Shown piece by piece: positions 41,178 through 55,237 of a stretch of 59,173 bases of DNA (position 1 is the stretch's first letter; every line of letters starts with the position of its first letter). The notes beneath the pieces are model-generated. The model was not told where the DNA came from. It did no database searches and saw only the letters and a list, made by a program, of their open reading frames with translations. The DNA is from Arenimonas sp. SCN 70-307 (GTDB taxonomy: Bacteria > Pseudomonadota > Gammaproteobacteria > Xanthomonadales > Xanthomonadaceae), in the NCBI RefSeq assembly GCF_001724815.1, contig NZ_MEDO01000017.1:1-59173 (forward strand). The letters are read 5' to 3'. The translations under genes were made by a program, and so were the position numbers.

Positions 41178-41981
41178 ATGAGCACCCCAACCCCCGCCTA
41201 CGCCCTCGTCACCGGCGCCTCCAGCGGCATCGGCGCCGACATCGCCCGCGAATACGCCCGCCGCGGCAAGCCGCTGGTGCTGACGGCGCGGCGCGTGGAG
41301 CGGCTCGAGGCGCTGGCGGCCGAACTCTCGGCGCAGGTGCCCTGCGTGGTGCTGGCCGCGGACCTGGCCGACCCGGCCGCGCCCGACAGGCTCTTCGCCG
41401 AGACGCAGGCACGTGGCCTGTTCGTGGACACCCTGGTCAACAACGCCGGCTACGGCGTGCCCGGCCGCTACCTGAGCGCCGACTGGAAGACCCACGCCGA
41501 CTCGATCCAGGTGCTGCTGACCTCGGTCGCCCACCTCACCCACCTCTACCTGCCGGCGATGGAAGCCGCGGGCCGCGGCCGCATCCTCAACGTGGCCTCG
41601 CTGGCCGGCCTGGTGCCGGCCACGGCCGGGCACACGCTTTACGGCGCCACCAAGGCCTGGCTGATCCGCTTTTCGGAAACGCTGGACCAGGAAACCCGGC
41701 CCCGGGGCGTGTTCGTCACCGCCCTGTGCCCGGGCATGACCTACAGCGAGTTCCACGACGTCAACGGCATGCGCGAGAAGGTGAGCAAGCTGCCCAAGGG
41801 CATCTGGCTCACCAGCGCCGAAGTGGCGCGCCAGGGCGTGGACGCGGTCGAGGCCGGCGTGCCGCGGCTCATCACCGGCCGCAGCAACAAACTCATCGCC
41901 GCCCTGTGCAAGTACCTGCCCGACGGCGTCGCCCGCGCCCTGCTCGCCTCCAAGTCAAAAGACTTCCGCGACGCCGATTGA
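41178..41981 (+). CDS. Short-chain dehydrogenase/reductase
   Basis: This 267-residue classical SDR has the nucleotide-binding motif TGASSGIG at the N-terminus, NNAGYG, a catalytic serine in NVASLAG and the YGATK active-site pair. A basic residue after the first strand (TARR) favours NADP(H). The substrate is unknown. It is transcribed away from the cupredoxin operon with a 91-bp gap containing a GATAAT -10-like element. Confidence 0.9.
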   Translation: MSTPTPAYALVTGASSGIGADIAREYARRGKPLVLTARRVERLEALAAELSAQVPCVVLAADLADPAAPDRLFAETQARGLFVDTLVNNAGYGVPGRYLSADWKTHADSIQVLLTSVAHLTHLYLPAMEAAGRGRILNVASLAGLVPATAGHTLYGATKAWLIRFSETLDQETRPRGVFVTALCPGMTYSEFHDVNGMREKVSKLPKGIWLTSAEVARQGVDAVEAGVPRLITGRSNKLIAALCKYLPDGVARALLASKSKDFRDAD

Positions 41982-41998
41982 GTCGCTCCTACGGGGGA
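41982..41998 (+). repeat. REP-like half-site
   Basis: GTCGCTCCTACGGGGGA directly follows the SDR stop codon and resembles half of the GTAGGAGCGAC-type palindromic repeats common in Pseudomonas and Xanthomonadaceae. The other half is missing. It shares GCTCCTAC with the sequence split by the IS110 element at the right end of the window. Confidence 0.35.
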
Positions 41999-42007
41999 CC
42001 CGCTGGC

Positions 42008-42946
42008 TCAGACCAGCTTGATTTCGCGCAGCCGCTCGAGCAGGTAGTCGTGCGAGGTGATCGGCGTCGGGTAGCGGTTCGGGTTGTCGGCCGAAATGCA
42101 GCCCGGCAGGGTTTCGATCAGGAAATCCGGGTTCGGGTGCAGGAAGAACGGCGTCGAGTAGCGCGGCTTGCGCGCGGCCTCGCCCGGCGGGTTCACCACG
42201 CGGTGGGTGGTGGACGGGTAAACGTGGTTGGTCAGGCGCTGGAGCATGTCGCCGATGTTGACCACGATGGTGTCGGCGTCGGCCGTGAACGGCACCCACT
42301 CGCCCTTGCGCGAGAGCACTTCGAGGCCGGCCGCCGAGGCGCCCACCAGCAGGGTGATCAGGTTGATGTCCTCGTGCGCGCCGGCGCGCACGTTCGGGAT
42401 GTCGTCGGCGGTGATCGGCGGGTAGTGGATCGGTCGCAGGATGGAGTTGCCGAAGTTGGTCTTGTCGGCGAAGTAGTTCTCCGGCAGGCCGATGTGCAGG
42501 GCCAGGGCCGACAGCACGCGCGAACCGAGGTTGTCGAGCGCGGTGTACAGGCCGTAGGCCACTTCCCTGAACTCGGGCACTTCCGAGGGCCACTGGTTGG
42601 GCGGCATCACGTCGGCGTACTTCGAGTCGCGCGGGATCTCGCGGCCCACGTGCCAGAACTCCTTGAGGTCGAAGTGCTTGGCGCCCTTGGCGGTCTCGAT
42701 GCCGAAGGGCGTGTAGCCGCGGGCGCCGCCGCCGCCGGGCACGTGGTACTTCTTCTTGGCCTCCTCGGGCAGCGCGAAGAAACGCTGGAAGACGTCGTAG
42801 GCCCGGTCGATCTGGGCCTGCGGGATGCCATGGTTGCGGATGCCGGCGAAACCCCACTCGCGGTAGGCCGCGCCGAGGTCGGCGACGAAGGCCTCGCGGT
42901 CGGTGTCGAAGCGCTGGATGTCGAGGGTCGGGATGCGGGCGGTCAC
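42008..42946 (-). CDS. Isopenicillin N synthase-like 2-oxoglutarate/Fe(II) oxygenase
   Basis: This 312-residue protein has an N-terminal DIOX_N-like domain (GFAGIRNHGIP) and a double-stranded beta-helix oxygenase domain with the iron triad His and Asp in AHEDINLITLL and His in PSTTHRVVNP, plus the RxS pair (RYST) that usually binds 2-oxoglutarate. Bacterial members hydroxylate or desaturate varied small molecules. The substrate here cannot be deduced. It lies convergent to the SDR gene and 67 bases downstream of glmM. Confidence 0.88.
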   Translation of the reverse strand: MTARIPTLDIQRFDTDREAFVADLGAAYREWGFAGIRNHGIPQAQIDRAYDVFQRFFALPEEAKKKYHVPGGGGARGYTPFGIETAKGAKHFDLKEFWHVGREIPRDSKYADVMPPNQWPSEVPEFREVAYGLYTALDNLGSRVLSALALHIGLPENYFADKTNFGNSILRPIHYPPITADDIPNVRAGAHEDINLITLLVGASAAGLEVLSRKGEWVPFTADADTIVVNIGDMLQRLTNHVYPSTTHRVVNPPGEAARKPRYSTPFFLHPNPDFLIETLPGCISADNPNRYPTPITSHDYLLERLREIKLV

Positions 42947-43013
42947 GTGGGCGTTCCGTTGGTGTCGATGAGGGGGATTGTAAGGGCCGGGCCGTGAAGA
43001 ACCTTGACGCGGC

Positions 43014-44357
43014 TCAAGCCGCGGCGCGCACGACCTCGGCCAGGCGCTCGAGCACCTGGCGCATCAGGCCGGCGTCGTCGGCCTCGACGGTCACGCGCAC
43101 CACCGGCTCGGTGCCCGAGGGGCGCAGCACCAGCCGGCCGCGGCCGGCCAGGGCGGCCTCGGCCTCGGCCCGGGCGGCCTGCACGGCGGGCTGCTCCAGC
43201 GGCTTGACGCCGGGGGCGATGCGCACGTTCACGGTCTGCTGCGGCAGCGGCTCGTAGCCGGCCAGGGCCTCGCGCAGGGACTGGCCGCGCCGGCGCAGCG
43301 CCTCGAGCACCTGCAGGGCGCTGACGATGGCGTCGCCGGTGCTGGCCCGGTCCAGGCACAGCAGGTGGCCCGAGGCTTCGCCGCCGAGCACGCCGCCGTG
43401 TTCCACCAGCGCCTGGTGCACGTAGCGGTCGCCGACCCTGGCGCGCAGGAAACCGATGCCCTGCCCGGCCAGGCCGCGCTCCATGGCGTAGTTGGTCATC
43501 AGCGTGCCCACCACCGGGCCGCGCAGGCGGCCGCTGGCCTGCCAGTCGCGGGCCAGCACCCAGACCAGGCCATCGCCGTCCACGAGCTCGCCGCGGCCGT
43601 CGACCATCAGCACGCGGTCGCCGTCGCCGTCGAAGGCGATGCCGAGGTCGGCGCCGGTCTCGCGCACCCGGGCGGCCAGCGCCTCGGGGTGGGTGGAGCC
43701 GACGCCGTCGTTGATGTTGAGCCCGTCGGGCTCGTTGCCGATCACGTCCACCGAGGCGCCGAGCTCGGAAAACACGCGCGGGCCGACCTGGTAGGTGGCG
43801 CCGTGCGCGCAGTCGAGCACCAGCCGCAGGCCGGCCAGCGAAAAATCGGCCGGCACGGTGGACTTGCAGAACTCGGCGTAGCGCGCCAGCGCGTCGGTGA
43901 CGCGGCTGGCCTTGCCCAGCTGCCCGGAGGGCACGGTGCGGAAGGGCTGGTCGAGCTCGGCCTCGATGGCCGCCTCGAGCGCATCGCCCAGCTTCTCGCC
44001 CTGGGCCGAGAAGAACTTGATGCCGTTGTCGTGGTGCGGGTTGTGCGAGGCGCTGATGACGATGCCGGCGTCGGCGCGCAGCGAGCGCGTCAGGTAGGCC
44101 ACGGCCGGCGTGGGCATCGGCCCGAGCATGCGCACGTCGGCGCCGGCGGCCACCAGGCCCGCCTCGAGCGCGGCCTCGAACATGTAACCCGAGATGCGCG
44201 TGTCCTTGCCGATCACCACGGTGGCGTGCTCGCGGCCGGCGCCGGCCAGCACGCGGCCGGCGGCGGCGCCGAGGCGCAGCATGAAATCAGCCGAGACGGG
44301 GTATTCGCCCACCCGGCCGCGGATGCCGTCGGTGCCGAAGTACTTGCGCTGGGACAT
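43014..44357 (-). CDS. glmM: Phosphoglucosamine mutase
   Basis: This 447-residue enzyme converts glucosamine-6-phosphate to glucosamine-1-phosphate for UDP-GlcNAc, peptidoglycan and LPS synthesis. [10 protein letters not shown], the phosphoserine loop [16 protein letters not shown], the metal loop FDGDGDR and the C-terminal [11 protein letters not shown] are intact. It starts five bases after the accD stop. The family order would place tpiA next, but six other genes intervene. Confidence 0.97.
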   Translation of the reverse strand: MSQRKYFGTDGIRGRVGEYPVSADFMLRLGAAAGRVLAGAGREHATVVIGKDTRISGYMFEAALEAGLVAAGADVRMLGPMPTPAVAYLTRSLRADAGIVISASHNPHHDNGIKFFSAQGEKLGDALEAAIEAELDQPFRTVPSGQLGKASRVTDALARYAEFCKSTVPADFSLAGLRLVLDCAHGATYQVGPRVFSELGASVDVIGNEPDGLNINDGVGSTHPEALAARVRETGADLGIAFDGDGDRVLMVDGRGELVDGDGLVWVLARDWQASGRLRGPVVGTLMTNYAMERGLAGQGIGFLRARVGDRYVHQALVEHGGVLGGEASGHLLCLDRASTGDAIVSALQVLEALRRRGQSLREALAGYEPLPQQTVNVRIAPGVKPLEQPAVQAARAEAEAALAGRGRLVLRPSGTEPVVRVTVEADDAGLMRQVLERLAEVVRAAA

Positions 44358-44362
44358 GCGGC

Positions 44363-45250
<888 letters not shown>

Positions 45251-45315
45251 CGGGGTCCTGCTCGGTTCATCAGCTTGGGCCGGGGAGTTTATCCCGAACC
45301 CGCCGCCCCGGCGAT

Positions 45316-46124
45316 TCAGCCGGCGGCGGCGTCCAGCGCGGCCCGCAGCGGCGCCAGGAAGGCCGCGGCCCGATCGGCGGCCTGCGCCGGGCCGTCGGCG
45401 CCGGCCAGGGCATCGACCAGGGCGCTGCCCACCACCACGCCGTCGGCGGCCGGGGCCAGGGCGGCGGCCGAGGCCGCGTCGCGGATGCCGAAGCCCACCA
45501 GCACCGGCACGCTGGCCATGGCGCGCAGCTCGCCGGCGCGGCGCAGCACGTCGGCCACGTCGAGCTGGCTGCCGCCGGTGACGCCGGCGAAGGACACGTA
45601 GTAGAGGTAACCCTGCGACTCACGCGCCAGGCGCTGCAGGCGCGCCGGCGCGGTGGTCGGCGCGGCCAGCGAGATCAATTCGATGCCGGCGGCGTTGAAG
45701 GCGTCGCGGGTCGGGCCGGCCTCTTCCGGCGGCAGGTCCACCAGCAGCACGCCGTCGACGCCAGCCGCCGCGGCGTCGCGGGCGAAGGCCTGGGCACCGA
45801 GGATCTCGATGGGGTTGAGGTAGCCCATCAGCACCACCGGCGTGGTGTCGTCGGTGCGGCGGAATTCGGCCACGCAGCGCAGCACGTAGCGCAGGCCGGC
45901 GCCTCGCCCGATCGCGCGCTCGGAACTGCGCTGGATCGACGGGCCGTCGGCCATCGGGTCCGAAAACGGCACCCCCAGCTCGATCACGTCGGCCCCCGCC
46001 CCCACCAGCGCATGCATCACCGGCACCGTCGCCTCCAGCCCCGGATCGCCCGAAGTAATGAACGGCACCAGCGCCTTGCGCCCGGAGGCAGCGAGCTGCC
46101 CGAACTTCTGCTTGATACGCGACG

Positions 46125-46128
<4 letters not shown>
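45316..46128 (-). CDS. trpA: Tryptophan synthase alpha subunit
   Basis: This 270-residue TIM-barrel enzyme cleaves indole-3-glycerol phosphate. The catalytic Glu and Asp are in [15 protein letters not shown]. The GTG start gives [11 protein letters not shown] and overlaps the trpB stop by four bases (GTGA), so the two subunits of the complex are translationally coupled. Confidence 0.96.
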
Positions 46129-47346
<1,218 letters not shown>

Positions 47347-47372
<26 letters not shown>

Positions 47373-47982
47373 GTCTCACCTCTTGAACGAACTTCTGCAT
47401 GCGCCCGCCGTCCTTGACGCCGGGCGCGCTCTCGATGCCGCTGGAAACGTCCACGGCGAAGGGGCGCACCTGGCGCACCGCTTCGCCGACGTTTTCGGCC
47501 GACAGGCCGCCGGCCAGCACCACGGGCTTGCCGAGGGCGGGCGCGAGCGACCAGTCGAAGCGCTCGCCGCGTCCGCCCGGTTCACCCGGGGCGTGGCCGT
47601 CGAGCAGGAAGGCACTGGCCGAAGGGTAGCGTTTCCGCGCGCTGGCCGCATCGGCCGCGCCGCCGCCCATCGCGATCACCTTCGCGAACGGCAGCCCGAA
47701 GCCGCGGCAGAACGCATCGCCCTCGCGGCCGTGGAACTGCAGCAGGTCCGGGCGCAGGCGGCGCACCACGGCTTCGACTTCGCTGCCGGGGTTGTCCATG
47801 AACAGCGCGACGGCCGCCACCATCGGCGGGATCGCCTCGCGCAGCGCCACGGCGTGCTCGAGCACCAGGCAGCGCGGGCTGCCCGGCGCGAACACCAGGC
47901 CGATGGCGTCCACGCCCAGCTCGACGGCCAGGCGCACGTCGCCGGGTCGGGTGAGGCCACAGAACTTGATACGGGTGCGCAT
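47347..47982 (-). CDS. trpF: Phosphoribosylanthranilate isomerase
   Basis: This 211-residue TIM-barrel enzyme has catalytic Cys in [10 protein letters not shown] and Asp in FLLDGHAPG. It is a stand-alone TrpF, not fused to TrpC as in E. coli. ATG at MRTRIKF was used. It lies between truA and trpB. Confidence 0.95.
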
Positions 47983-48027
47983 CACGGCATTGTAGGCCCG
48001 GCGCGTGTGGGCGCCGTGCACGGACGC

Positions 48028-48801
48028 TCAGTCCGGCAGGCTGACCTCGTCGGGCAGGCCCCACTCGCGCGGATAGCGCGGCCCCAGGAAAACCAGGCCG
48101 TTCGAGGGCGCCGTCGGCCCGGCCACGGCGCGGTCGCGCCCCGCCAGCAGCCGGCCCGGCCAGTCCTGGGGCTGTTCGCCCCGCCCCACCGGCAGCAGGC
48201 TGCCGACGAAGTTGCGCACCATGTGGTGCAGGAAGGCATTGGCCTGCACTTCGATGATGACGTGCTCGCCCTCGCGCCAGACCTGGATCTCGTGCACCTG
48301 CCGGCGCGCGTGCTTGGCCTGGCAGTGCACGGTGCGGAAGGCGCTGAAGTCGTGCTCGCCCACCAGCGCCTGGGCGGCGTGGTGCATGGCCTCGGCATCC
48401 AGCGGCTGGCGCTCCCAGGTCAGGAAGTCACGCAGCAGCGCCGGCCGCACCGGCCGGTTGAGGATGGTGTAGCGATAGCGCCGCGCGCGCGCCGCGTAGC
48501 GGGCGTGGAAGGCCTGGTCCACCGCCTGCGCCCACAGGATGGCCACGCCGCGCGGCAGCCGGCTGTTGCCGCCCTGGCGCAGCGCGTAGGGCGTGCGCAC
48601 GGCTTCGGTGTCGAAGTGCACCACCTGGCAGCGCGCATGCACGCCGGCGTCCGTGCGGCCGGCGCAGACGACTTCGAGCGGATGGTTCACGACGAAGGAC
48701 AGGGCCTGCTCGACCGCGCCCTGCACGGTCGGCCCCTCGGCCAGGCGCTGCCAGCCGAGGAAGGCCGCGCCGTCGTACTCGATGCCCGCCGCGAAACGCA
48801 C
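48028..48801 (-). CDS. truA: tRNA pseudouridine(38-40) synthase
   Basis: This 257-residue enzyme modifies the anticodon arm of tRNAs. The catalytic aspartate is in [18 protein letters not shown], and [13 protein letters not shown] is a second conserved block. It starts five bases after fimV and 45 bases before trpF. Confidence 0.96.
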   Translation of the reverse strand: MRFAAGIEYDGAAFLGWQRLAEGPTVQGAVEQALSFVVNHPLEVVCAGRTDAGVHARCQVVHFDTEAVRTPYALRQGGNSRLPRGVAILWAQAVDQAFHARYAARARRYRYTILNRPVRPALLRDFLTWERQPLDAEAMHHAAQALVGEHDFSAFRTVHCQAKHARRQVHEIQVWREGEHVIIEVQANAFLHHMVRNFVGSLLPVGRGEQPQDWPGRLLAGRDRAVAGPTAPSNGLVFLGPRYPREWGLPDEVSLPD

Positions 48802-48806
48802 CGGCT

Positions 48807-51227
48807 TCAGCCGATCTCCCGCAGCAGGCGCTCGGCCTCGGCGCGGTGCGCCGGGCTGCCCTCGGCCACCACTTCCTCGAGCATGCCGCGGGCACCATCG
48901 ACGTCGCCGATCTCGAGGTAGGCCTGGGCCAGTTCGATCTTGGTGGCGCTGGCGTCGTCGTCGGCGCTGGTCGCCTCCGGCGTGGGCTCGGGCTCGGGCT
49001 CGAAGGCGAGCACGGGCTCCGGTTCGGGCTCGGGTTCCGGCGCCGGCGCCGGTTCGGGCGCCGGCGTGGCCACGGGCGCGGCGTCCGCCGCCTGGGCCAG
49101 GCGGTCCCAGTCCTCGTCGGCGGCGTCGGGCACGGTGGCGGGTGCGGCGTCGGCGAGTTCGGCCAGCGAGCCGAAATCGGACAGGTCGTCCACGACGGGC
49201 GCGGCCGGGGCCGCCGGGGCCGGGGCCGTGGCCGCGGCGGGCGTGGCCGGGATGACGCCGGTGTCGCCAAAGCGCGGCTGGTTCCAGCCGGCCTCGCTGA
49301 ACAGCGGATTGCCCGGCGCGATGGCCACGCCCATCACCACCGCCTCGCGCCAGCGCGGGTCGAGCGTGCTGCGGACGCGGGCGCGCATGGCCTGCGCGGC
49401 GATCTCGAAAGCCATGCGCTCGTCCTGCTTGTGCAGGTGGCGCAGCAGGCTCAGGTGCGCCTCGAGGTCGTCGGGGCAGGCCTCGACGGCGGCCTGCAGG
49501 CGCTCGCGCTCGGCCTGGGCCGGGTTGGCGGGCGCCGGTGCCGGCGCGGCGCCCGGCGCAGGCGCGGCGGGCTCGGCGCGGCCACCGGGCAGGCTGGCCT
49601 TGAGCGCCTCGTCGTCGGAAATGCGGCGCGTGGGCACCGGTGCCGGCTTCGGACCACGCTTGCCGCGCAGCGCCAGCACCAGGCCGCCGAGCAGCACCAG
49701 GGCACCACCGCCGAGCACCAGCGGGTTCATGTACCAGGGGTCGGGCGTGGCCACCGGCGCCGGCGTGGCCGGGGCCGCGGCGGGCTCGGCCGCCGGGGTC
49801 GCGGGCGCCGGGGCGGGCGCGGGCGCGGCGGGCTCGCCCTGCGCGGTGGCCAGGCGCTCCTGCAGGGCCTTGAGCTGGCTCGACTGCATTTCGATCAGCC
49901 GCTGGCTGTCGGACTGCTGGGCCTCGAGTTCGGCGATGTGCGAGCGCAGTTCCTGCACCTCGACCTCGCGGACCGCCAGGTCCTCGCGGGTCTGGGTGAG
50001 CTCGGCGCGCAGCTCGGTACCGCTGTCGGTGCCGGCGGCACCGGACTGCACGCCGCGGGCGCCCTGCGCCTCGCCCGCGGGCGGAACGATTTCAAGCCGG
50101 CCCTGGGGCGCCGCGGGGCGCGCCGGGCTGGCCGGGGCCGGCCGCGAGGCATCGGCCACGGATTCGGCCGGCTGCGGCACGGCGCCGCGGCGGGCCTGCC
50201 AGGCTTCGGCCTGGGCGCGCACCAGCTGGGCCGCCTCGGCCTGGCCGATCTGCAGGGCCTCTTCGCTGGCCGGGATGCGCAGCACGGCGCCGCACTTGAG
50301 CTGGTTGATGTTGTCGCCGATGAAGGCCTCGGGATTGGCCCGCTGGATGGCCAGCATCATCTGGTTGACGGTGACCGAGGCATCCGGGCGATTGGCGTTG
50401 GCGATCGACCACAGGGTCTGGCCGTCGGCCACCGGACCATAGCTGCCGGGCGCGGGTGCCGGCACCGGGGCGGGCACCGGGCGCGGCGCCGGCATCGGGG
50501 CCGGGGGCGGCTCGGGGGCCGCCACCGGCTCCGGCGCAGGCTGCGGCTCGGGTTCGGGAAGCGGCTCGGGTTCGGGCTGCGGCGCAGGTTCCGGCTGCGG
50601 CGCGGCAGCCACCGGTTCCGGGGCGACCGGCATCGGCTCGGGCTCGGGCAGCGGCTCGGGTGCGGGAGGCAGGGGCTCGGCCGGGATTTCCGCCACCTCG
50701 GGCAGCGGTTCGGGCTCGGGCATCGCCACCGGCTCGGCCACGGTCGGTGCAGCGGGCGCCGGCGGCGGCAGTGCCGGGGCGGCAGCCACCTGCGGGGTTT
50801 CCAGCGGGCGGATCACCGCCGGGGCGATGTAGGGCGGGTCGACCAGGGCGCTGTACTCGCGCACCACGCTGCCGCGGCCCCAGTTGGCCTCGAGCAGGAA
50901 GGTCAGGAAGGGTTCGTTGAAGCGGCTGGCGGTGGTGACGCGGATCACCGGCTGGCCGGCGGCGTTGCGGCCCACTTCCATCTGCAGGTTGGCGGTCAGG
51001 CCGACCGGGCGCTCGAGCCCGACCCGGGCGAAGGCCTCGGGCGAGGCCAGGCGCACCTCGAGCTCCTCGAGCTCGCCGGGCGCGGCCGACAGGATGGGGA
51101 TTTCCGCGACCAGCGGCTGGTTGAGGCCGGACTTGACCTCGATGGCGCCCAGGCCGAGCGCGTGCGCGCTGTTGGCGCCCAGGACAAGGGCCAGGGCCAA
51201 CGGAAGCTGCAGATGCCTGATTTTCAC
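48807..51227 (-). CDS. fimV: FimV/HubP-family peptidoglycan-binding polarity and pilus protein
   Basis: This 806-residue protein begins with a signal peptide ending SAHA and the FimV N-terminal domain ([21 protein letters not shown] in blocks). A long proline/glutamate/alanine-rich stretch follows, then a LysM module ([19 protein letters not shown]), a coiled coil, one membrane helix (near 530) and an acidic cytoplasmic region ending in the C-terminal FimV tetratricopeptide-like domain ([21 protein letters not shown]). It supports type IV pili and polar organisation. The GTG start has GGAGA upstream. Confidence 0.93.
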   Translation of the reverse strand: MKIRHLQLPLALALVLGANSAHALGLGAIEVKSGLNQPLVAEIPILSAAPGELEELEVRLASPEAFARVGLERPVGLTANLQMEVGRNAAGQPVIRVTTASRFNEPFLTFLLEANWGRGSVVREYSALVDPPYIAPAVIRPLETPQVAAAPALPPPAPAAPTVAEPVAMPEPEPLPEVAEIPAEPLPPAPEPLPEPEPMPVAPEPVAAAPQPEPAPQPEPEPLPEPEPQPAPEPVAAPEPPPAPMPAPRPVPAPVPAPAPGSYGPVADGQTLWSIANANRPDASVTVNQMMLAIQRANPEAFIGDNINQLKCGAVLRIPASEEALQIGQAEAAQLVRAQAEAWQARRGAVPQPAESVADASRPAPASPARPAAPQGRLEIVPPAGEAQGARGVQSGAAGTDSGTELRAELTQTREDLAVREVEVQELRSHIAELEAQQSDSQRLIEMQSSQLKALQERLATAQGEPAAPAPAPAPATPAAEPAAAPATPAPVATPDPWYMNPLVLGGGALVLLGGLVLALRGKRGPKPAPVPTRRISDDEALKASLPGGRAEPAAPAPGAAPAPAPANPAQAERERLQAAVEACPDDLEAHLSLLRHLHKQDERMAFEIAAQAMRARVRSTLDPRWREAVVMGVAIAPGNPLFSEAGWNQPRFGDTGVIPATPAAATAPAPAAPAAPVVDDLSDFGSLAELADAAPATVPDAADEDWDRLAQAADAAPVATPAPEPAPAPEPEPEPEPVLAFEPEPEPTPEATSADDDASATKIELAQAYLEIGDVDGARGMLEEVVAEGSPAHRAEAERLLREIG

Positions 51228-51321
51228 GCCTTGTTTCTCCCCACGAACCGGATGCCGCGTCCTGGCCACCGCCGGCGCTCCCCTGCGGCGCCGGTGGCGG
51301 TACTTTCCCGGAATATACCGG

Positions 51322-52344
<1,023 letters not shown>

Positions 52345-52375
52345 GGATTCCTGGTCTACCTGGAGTCTGTATTTC

Positions 52376-52477
52376 AACGCGGATCAAATCGGATGGGAGC
52401 GGATCAAGGCGGATCTGCTTTATTCAGAGAAGCGCTCCATTCGCCCTTATCCGCTTCCATCCGATTTGATCCGCGTT
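52376..52477. repeat. Inverted repeat between aroC and asd
   Basis: Arms of 29 bases (52376-52404 and 52449-52477) pair at 28 positions around a 44-base loop. The unit GCGGATC recurs three times in the left half. It begins at the aroC stop codon and fills most of the gap before asd. It is built from ATCCGCGTT/ATCCGATTT-type words and may be a dispersed family repeat. As RNA it would form a strong hairpin in an aroC-asd transcript. Confidence 0.8.
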
Positions 52478-53574
52478 CAATCTTTGGAGCCCGGCACGCG
52501 GGGGTGGATGGGGCCGACGTCGGCGCACTGGGCGCGGTGGCGCAGGGCGTGGTCCATCAGGACCAGGGCCAGCATGGCTTCACAGATCGGCGGCGCACGC
52601 AGGCCCACGCAGGGGTCGTGGCGGCCGGTGGTGACCACTTCCACGGCCGCGCCCGAGGTGTCGAGCGTGGCGCCCGGCAGGCGCAGGCTGGAGGTGGGCT
52701 TGAAGGCCACCGACACCTCGATGGCCTGGCCGCTGGAAATGCCGCCCAGGATGCCGCCGGCGTGGTTGCTGGCGAAGCCTTCGGGCGTCATCAGGTCGCG
52801 GTGCTCGCTGCCCTTCTGCGTGACCGACGCGAAGCCCGCACCGATCTCCACGCCCTTGACCGCGTTGATCGACATCATCGCCGCGGCGATGTCGGCATCG
52901 AGCTTGCCGTACACCGGCTCGCCCCAGCCCGGCGGCACGCCCAGGGCCTGCACGTGCACGCGCGCGCCGGCCGAATCGCCGCTCTTGCGCAGTGCGTCCA
53001 TGAAGGCCTCGAGCTCGGGCACCTGGGCGGCGTCGGGCCAGAAGAAAGGGTTGTCCTCCACCACCGACCAGTCGAAGGCCCGCGGCAGCAGCCCGGCCAC
53101 CTGCGAGACGCAGGCGCGCACGGACACGCCGCGTCCGGCCAGCCACTTCTTGGCGATGACGCCGGCCGCCACGCGCATCGTCGTCTCGCGGGCCGAGCTG
53201 CGGCCGCCGCCGCGCGGGTCGCGGATGCCGTACTTCTGCCAGTAGGTGTAGTCGGCGTGGCCCGGGCGGAACTGCGCGGCGATGTTGGCGTAGTCCTTGC
53301 TGCGCGCGTCGGTGTTGCGCACCAGCAGGGCCACCGGCGCGCCGGTGCTCAGGCCCTCGTAAACGCCGCTGAGGATCTCGACCTCGTCGGCCTCGCGGCG
53401 CTGGGAGGTGTGGCGGCTCTTGCCGGTGGCGCGGCGCGACAGGTCGTGCGCGAAGTCCTCCGGCGCGATGGCGATGCCCGGCGGCAGCCCGTCGATGACG
53501 CAGCCGATGGCCGGGCCGTGGCTTTCGCCGAAGGTGGTGACCCGCAGCAGGCGGCCGAAGCTGTTGTCGCTCAT
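52477..53574 (-). CDS. aroC: Chorismate synthase
   Basis: This 365-residue enzyme uses reduced FMN to make chorismate, precursor of tryptophan and other aromatics. [18 protein letters not shown], the [21 protein letters not shown] region and [17 protein letters not shown] are all conserved. It starts six bases after prmB. Confidence 0.97.
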   Translation of the reverse strand: MSDNSFGRLLRVTTFGESHGPAIGCVIDGLPPGIAIAPEDFAHDLSRRATGKSRHTSQRREADEVEILSGVYEGLSTGAPVALLVRNTDARSKDYANIAAQFRPGHADYTYWQKYGIRDPRGGGRSSARETTMRVAAGVIAKKWLAGRGVSVRACVSQVAGLLPRAFDWSVVEDNPFFWPDAAQVPELEAFMDALRKSGDSAGARVHVQALGVPPGWGEPVYGKLDADIAAAMMSINAVKGVEIGAGFASVTQKGSEHRDLMTPEGFASNHAGGILGGISSGQAIEVSVAFKPTSSLRLPGATLDTSGAAVEVVTTGRHDPCVGLRAPPICEAMLALVLMDHALRHRAQCADVGPIHPRVPGSKD

Positions 53575-53580
53575 GGCCGG

Positions 53581-54516
53581 TCAGGCCCGGCGGGCATCGG
53601 CCAGCGCCTTGATGCGGGCGTGGTGCTCGACCAGGTCCTCGCGGCCGATGGCGAAGATGCCCATCTGCCCGACCTTGAACTCGACCCAGGCGAAGGGCAC
53701 CTCGGGCAGCAGCTTCACCAGCGCGCGCTCGCTCTCGCCCACCTCGCAGATGAGCAGGCCGCCTTCGGACAGGTGCCTGGGCGCATCGCGCAGGATCTCC
53801 AGCGCCAGGTCCAGGCCGTCGTCGCCGGCGCGCAGGCCCAGCTCGGGCTCGTGCTTGTACTCGGCGGGCAGCGCGTCGGTCTCGGCGTGGGTGACGTAAG
53901 GCGGATTGGTGACGATCAGGTCGTAGACCTCGCCGTCGAGGTTGTGGAACAGGTCGGACTCGACCAGGCGCACGTTGTCGGCGTGCAGCCGTTCGACGTT
54001 CTCGCGCGCCAGCGCCAGCGCATCGGCGCTGATGTCCACGCAGTCCACCTGCCAGTGCGGGTGGTAGTGCGCGGTGGCGATGCCGATGCAGCCCGAGCCG
54101 GTGCACAGGTCGAGCGCGCGGGAAACCTCGCGGCCACCCAGCCAGGGCTCGAAGCCGGCCTCGATGAGCTCGGCGATGGGCGAGCGCGGCACCAGGGCGC
54201 GCGGGTCGGACTTGAAGCTCAGGCCGGCGAACCAGGCCTCGCCGGTCAGGTAGCAGGCCGGGATGCGCTCGTTGATGCGGCGCGTGAACAGCGACAGCAC
54301 GTCCTGCTTTTCTTCGGCGGTCAGCCGCGCCTGGCCGTAGGCCGGGCCCAGGTCGTGCGGCAGGTGCAGGGCGTGCAGCACCAGCTGGGTGGACTCGTCG
54401 AGCGCGTTGTCCATGCTGTGGCCGAAGCTCAGGCCGGCCGCGTTGAACCGGCTGGCGCCGTAGCGGATGAAATCGATGATGGTGGCAAGTTCCGCCGGCA
54501 TGACGTTGAAATCCAA
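53581..54516 (-). CDS. prmB: Ribosomal protein L3 N5-glutamine methyltransferase
   Basis: This 311-residue SAM-dependent methyltransferase modifies a glutamine in L3. DLCTGSGCIGIATAHYHP is the SAM motif and NPPYVTHAE the catalytic NPPY motif; the N-terminal helical domain matches PrmB more than PrmC. An ATG five codons into the frame is an alternative start. A TATACT -10-like element lies upstream, divergent from the SCO gene. Confidence 0.92.
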   Translation of the reverse strand: MDFNVMPAELATIIDFIRYGASRFNAAGLSFGHSMDNALDESTQLVLHALHLPHDLGPAYGQARLTAEEKQDVLSLFTRRINERIPACYLTGEAWFAGLSFKSDPRALVPRSPIAELIEAGFEPWLGGREVSRALDLCTGSGCIGIATAHYHPHWQVDCVDISADALALARENVERLHADNVRLVESDLFHNLDGEVYDLIVTNPPYVTHAETDALPAEYKHEPELGLRAGDDGLDLALEILRDAPRHLSEGGLLICEVGESERALVKLLPEVPFAWVEFKVGQMGIFAIGREDLVEHHARIKALADARRA

Positions 54517-54547
54517 GGCAATGCCCGGAGTATAGCCGCGCCGCGCT

Positions 54548-54553
54548 TATAAT
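54548..54553 (+). promoter_or_regulatory. -10 element for the SCO gene
   Basis: A perfect TATAAT lies 30 bases before the GTG start of the SCO-family gene. No TTGACA-like -35 stands at the usual distance, so an activator may be needed. A divergent TATACT (54529-54534, minus strand) may serve prmB. Confidence 0.5.
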
Positions 54554-54583
54554 TGCCGGCCTCCTAGGACCCCGGGAACCGCC

Positions 54584-55237
54584 GTGTTCAATCGCAACAC
54601 CCTGCTCATCCTGCTGGCCGCGCTGGCCGCCGGACTCGGCCTCTGGGCCGCCCAGGTCGCCTTCGCCCCGGGCGGCGCGCCCGCGGCCGCGGCGCCGGCC
54701 GTGGACCCGGCCAGCCTCAAGGCCGTGCGCCTGTTCCCCTCGCCGCGCGCGATCGCGCCGTTCTCGCTGCTCCAGTCCGACGGCACGGCGCTCGAGCCGG
54801 CCGAGCTGGCCGGGCGCTGGACGGTGGTGTTCCTGGGCTTCACCCACTGCCCCGACGTCTGCCCGACCACCCTGACCGAACTCTCGCAGGCCCAGAAGGC
54901 CTGGGACGCGCTGCCCGAAGCGCGCCGCCCGCGCGTGCTGTTCGTGTCGGTGGACCCGGAGCGCGACACGCCGGAAAAGACCGGCGAGTACGCCGCCTAC
55001 TTCCACCCGGCCACGCTGTCGGCCACCGCGCAGGAGCCAGCGCTGGAGCAGTTCGCCACCTCGCTGGGCCTGGTCTACATGAAGGTGCCGGTGGAGGGCG
55101 GCGACTACACCATGGACCACTCCAGCGCCCTGGTCGTGCTCGACCCGCGCGGCCTGCAGGTGGGCCTGATCCGCCCGCCCTTCGTGCCGGCCGACATCGC
55201 CGCCGACCTGGCCCGGCTGGCCGAGGTGGCGCCGTGA
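54584..55237 (+). CDS. SCO1/SenC-family copper chaperone
   Basis: This 217-residue membrane-anchored thioredoxin-fold protein has a single N-terminal helix, the copper-binding CPDVC motif in [11 protein letters not shown] and a downstream histidine in MDHSSA. SCO proteins deliver copper to cytochrome c oxidase or act in redox control in the periplasm. The GTG start is supported by the upstream -10 and spacing. It overlaps psd by four bases (GTGA). Confidence 0.9.
   Translation: MFNRNTLLILLAALAAGLGLWAAQVAFAPGGAPAAAAPAVDPASLKAVRLFPSPRAIAPFSLLQSDGTALEPAELAGRWTVVFLGFTHCPDVCPTTLTELSQAQKAWDALPEARRPRVLFVSVDPERDTPEKTGEYAAYFHPATLSATAQEPALEQFATSLGLVYMKVPVEGGDYTMDHSSALVVLDPRGLQVGLIRPPFVPADIAADLARLAEVAP

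Noticed and set aside
48960-50760. Repetitive DNA in fimV resembling tandem repeats or a CRISPR-like pattern
   Set aside because: The repeats are irregular Pro/Glu/Ala codons inside a clear FimV frame, with no constant-length repeat-spacer structure.
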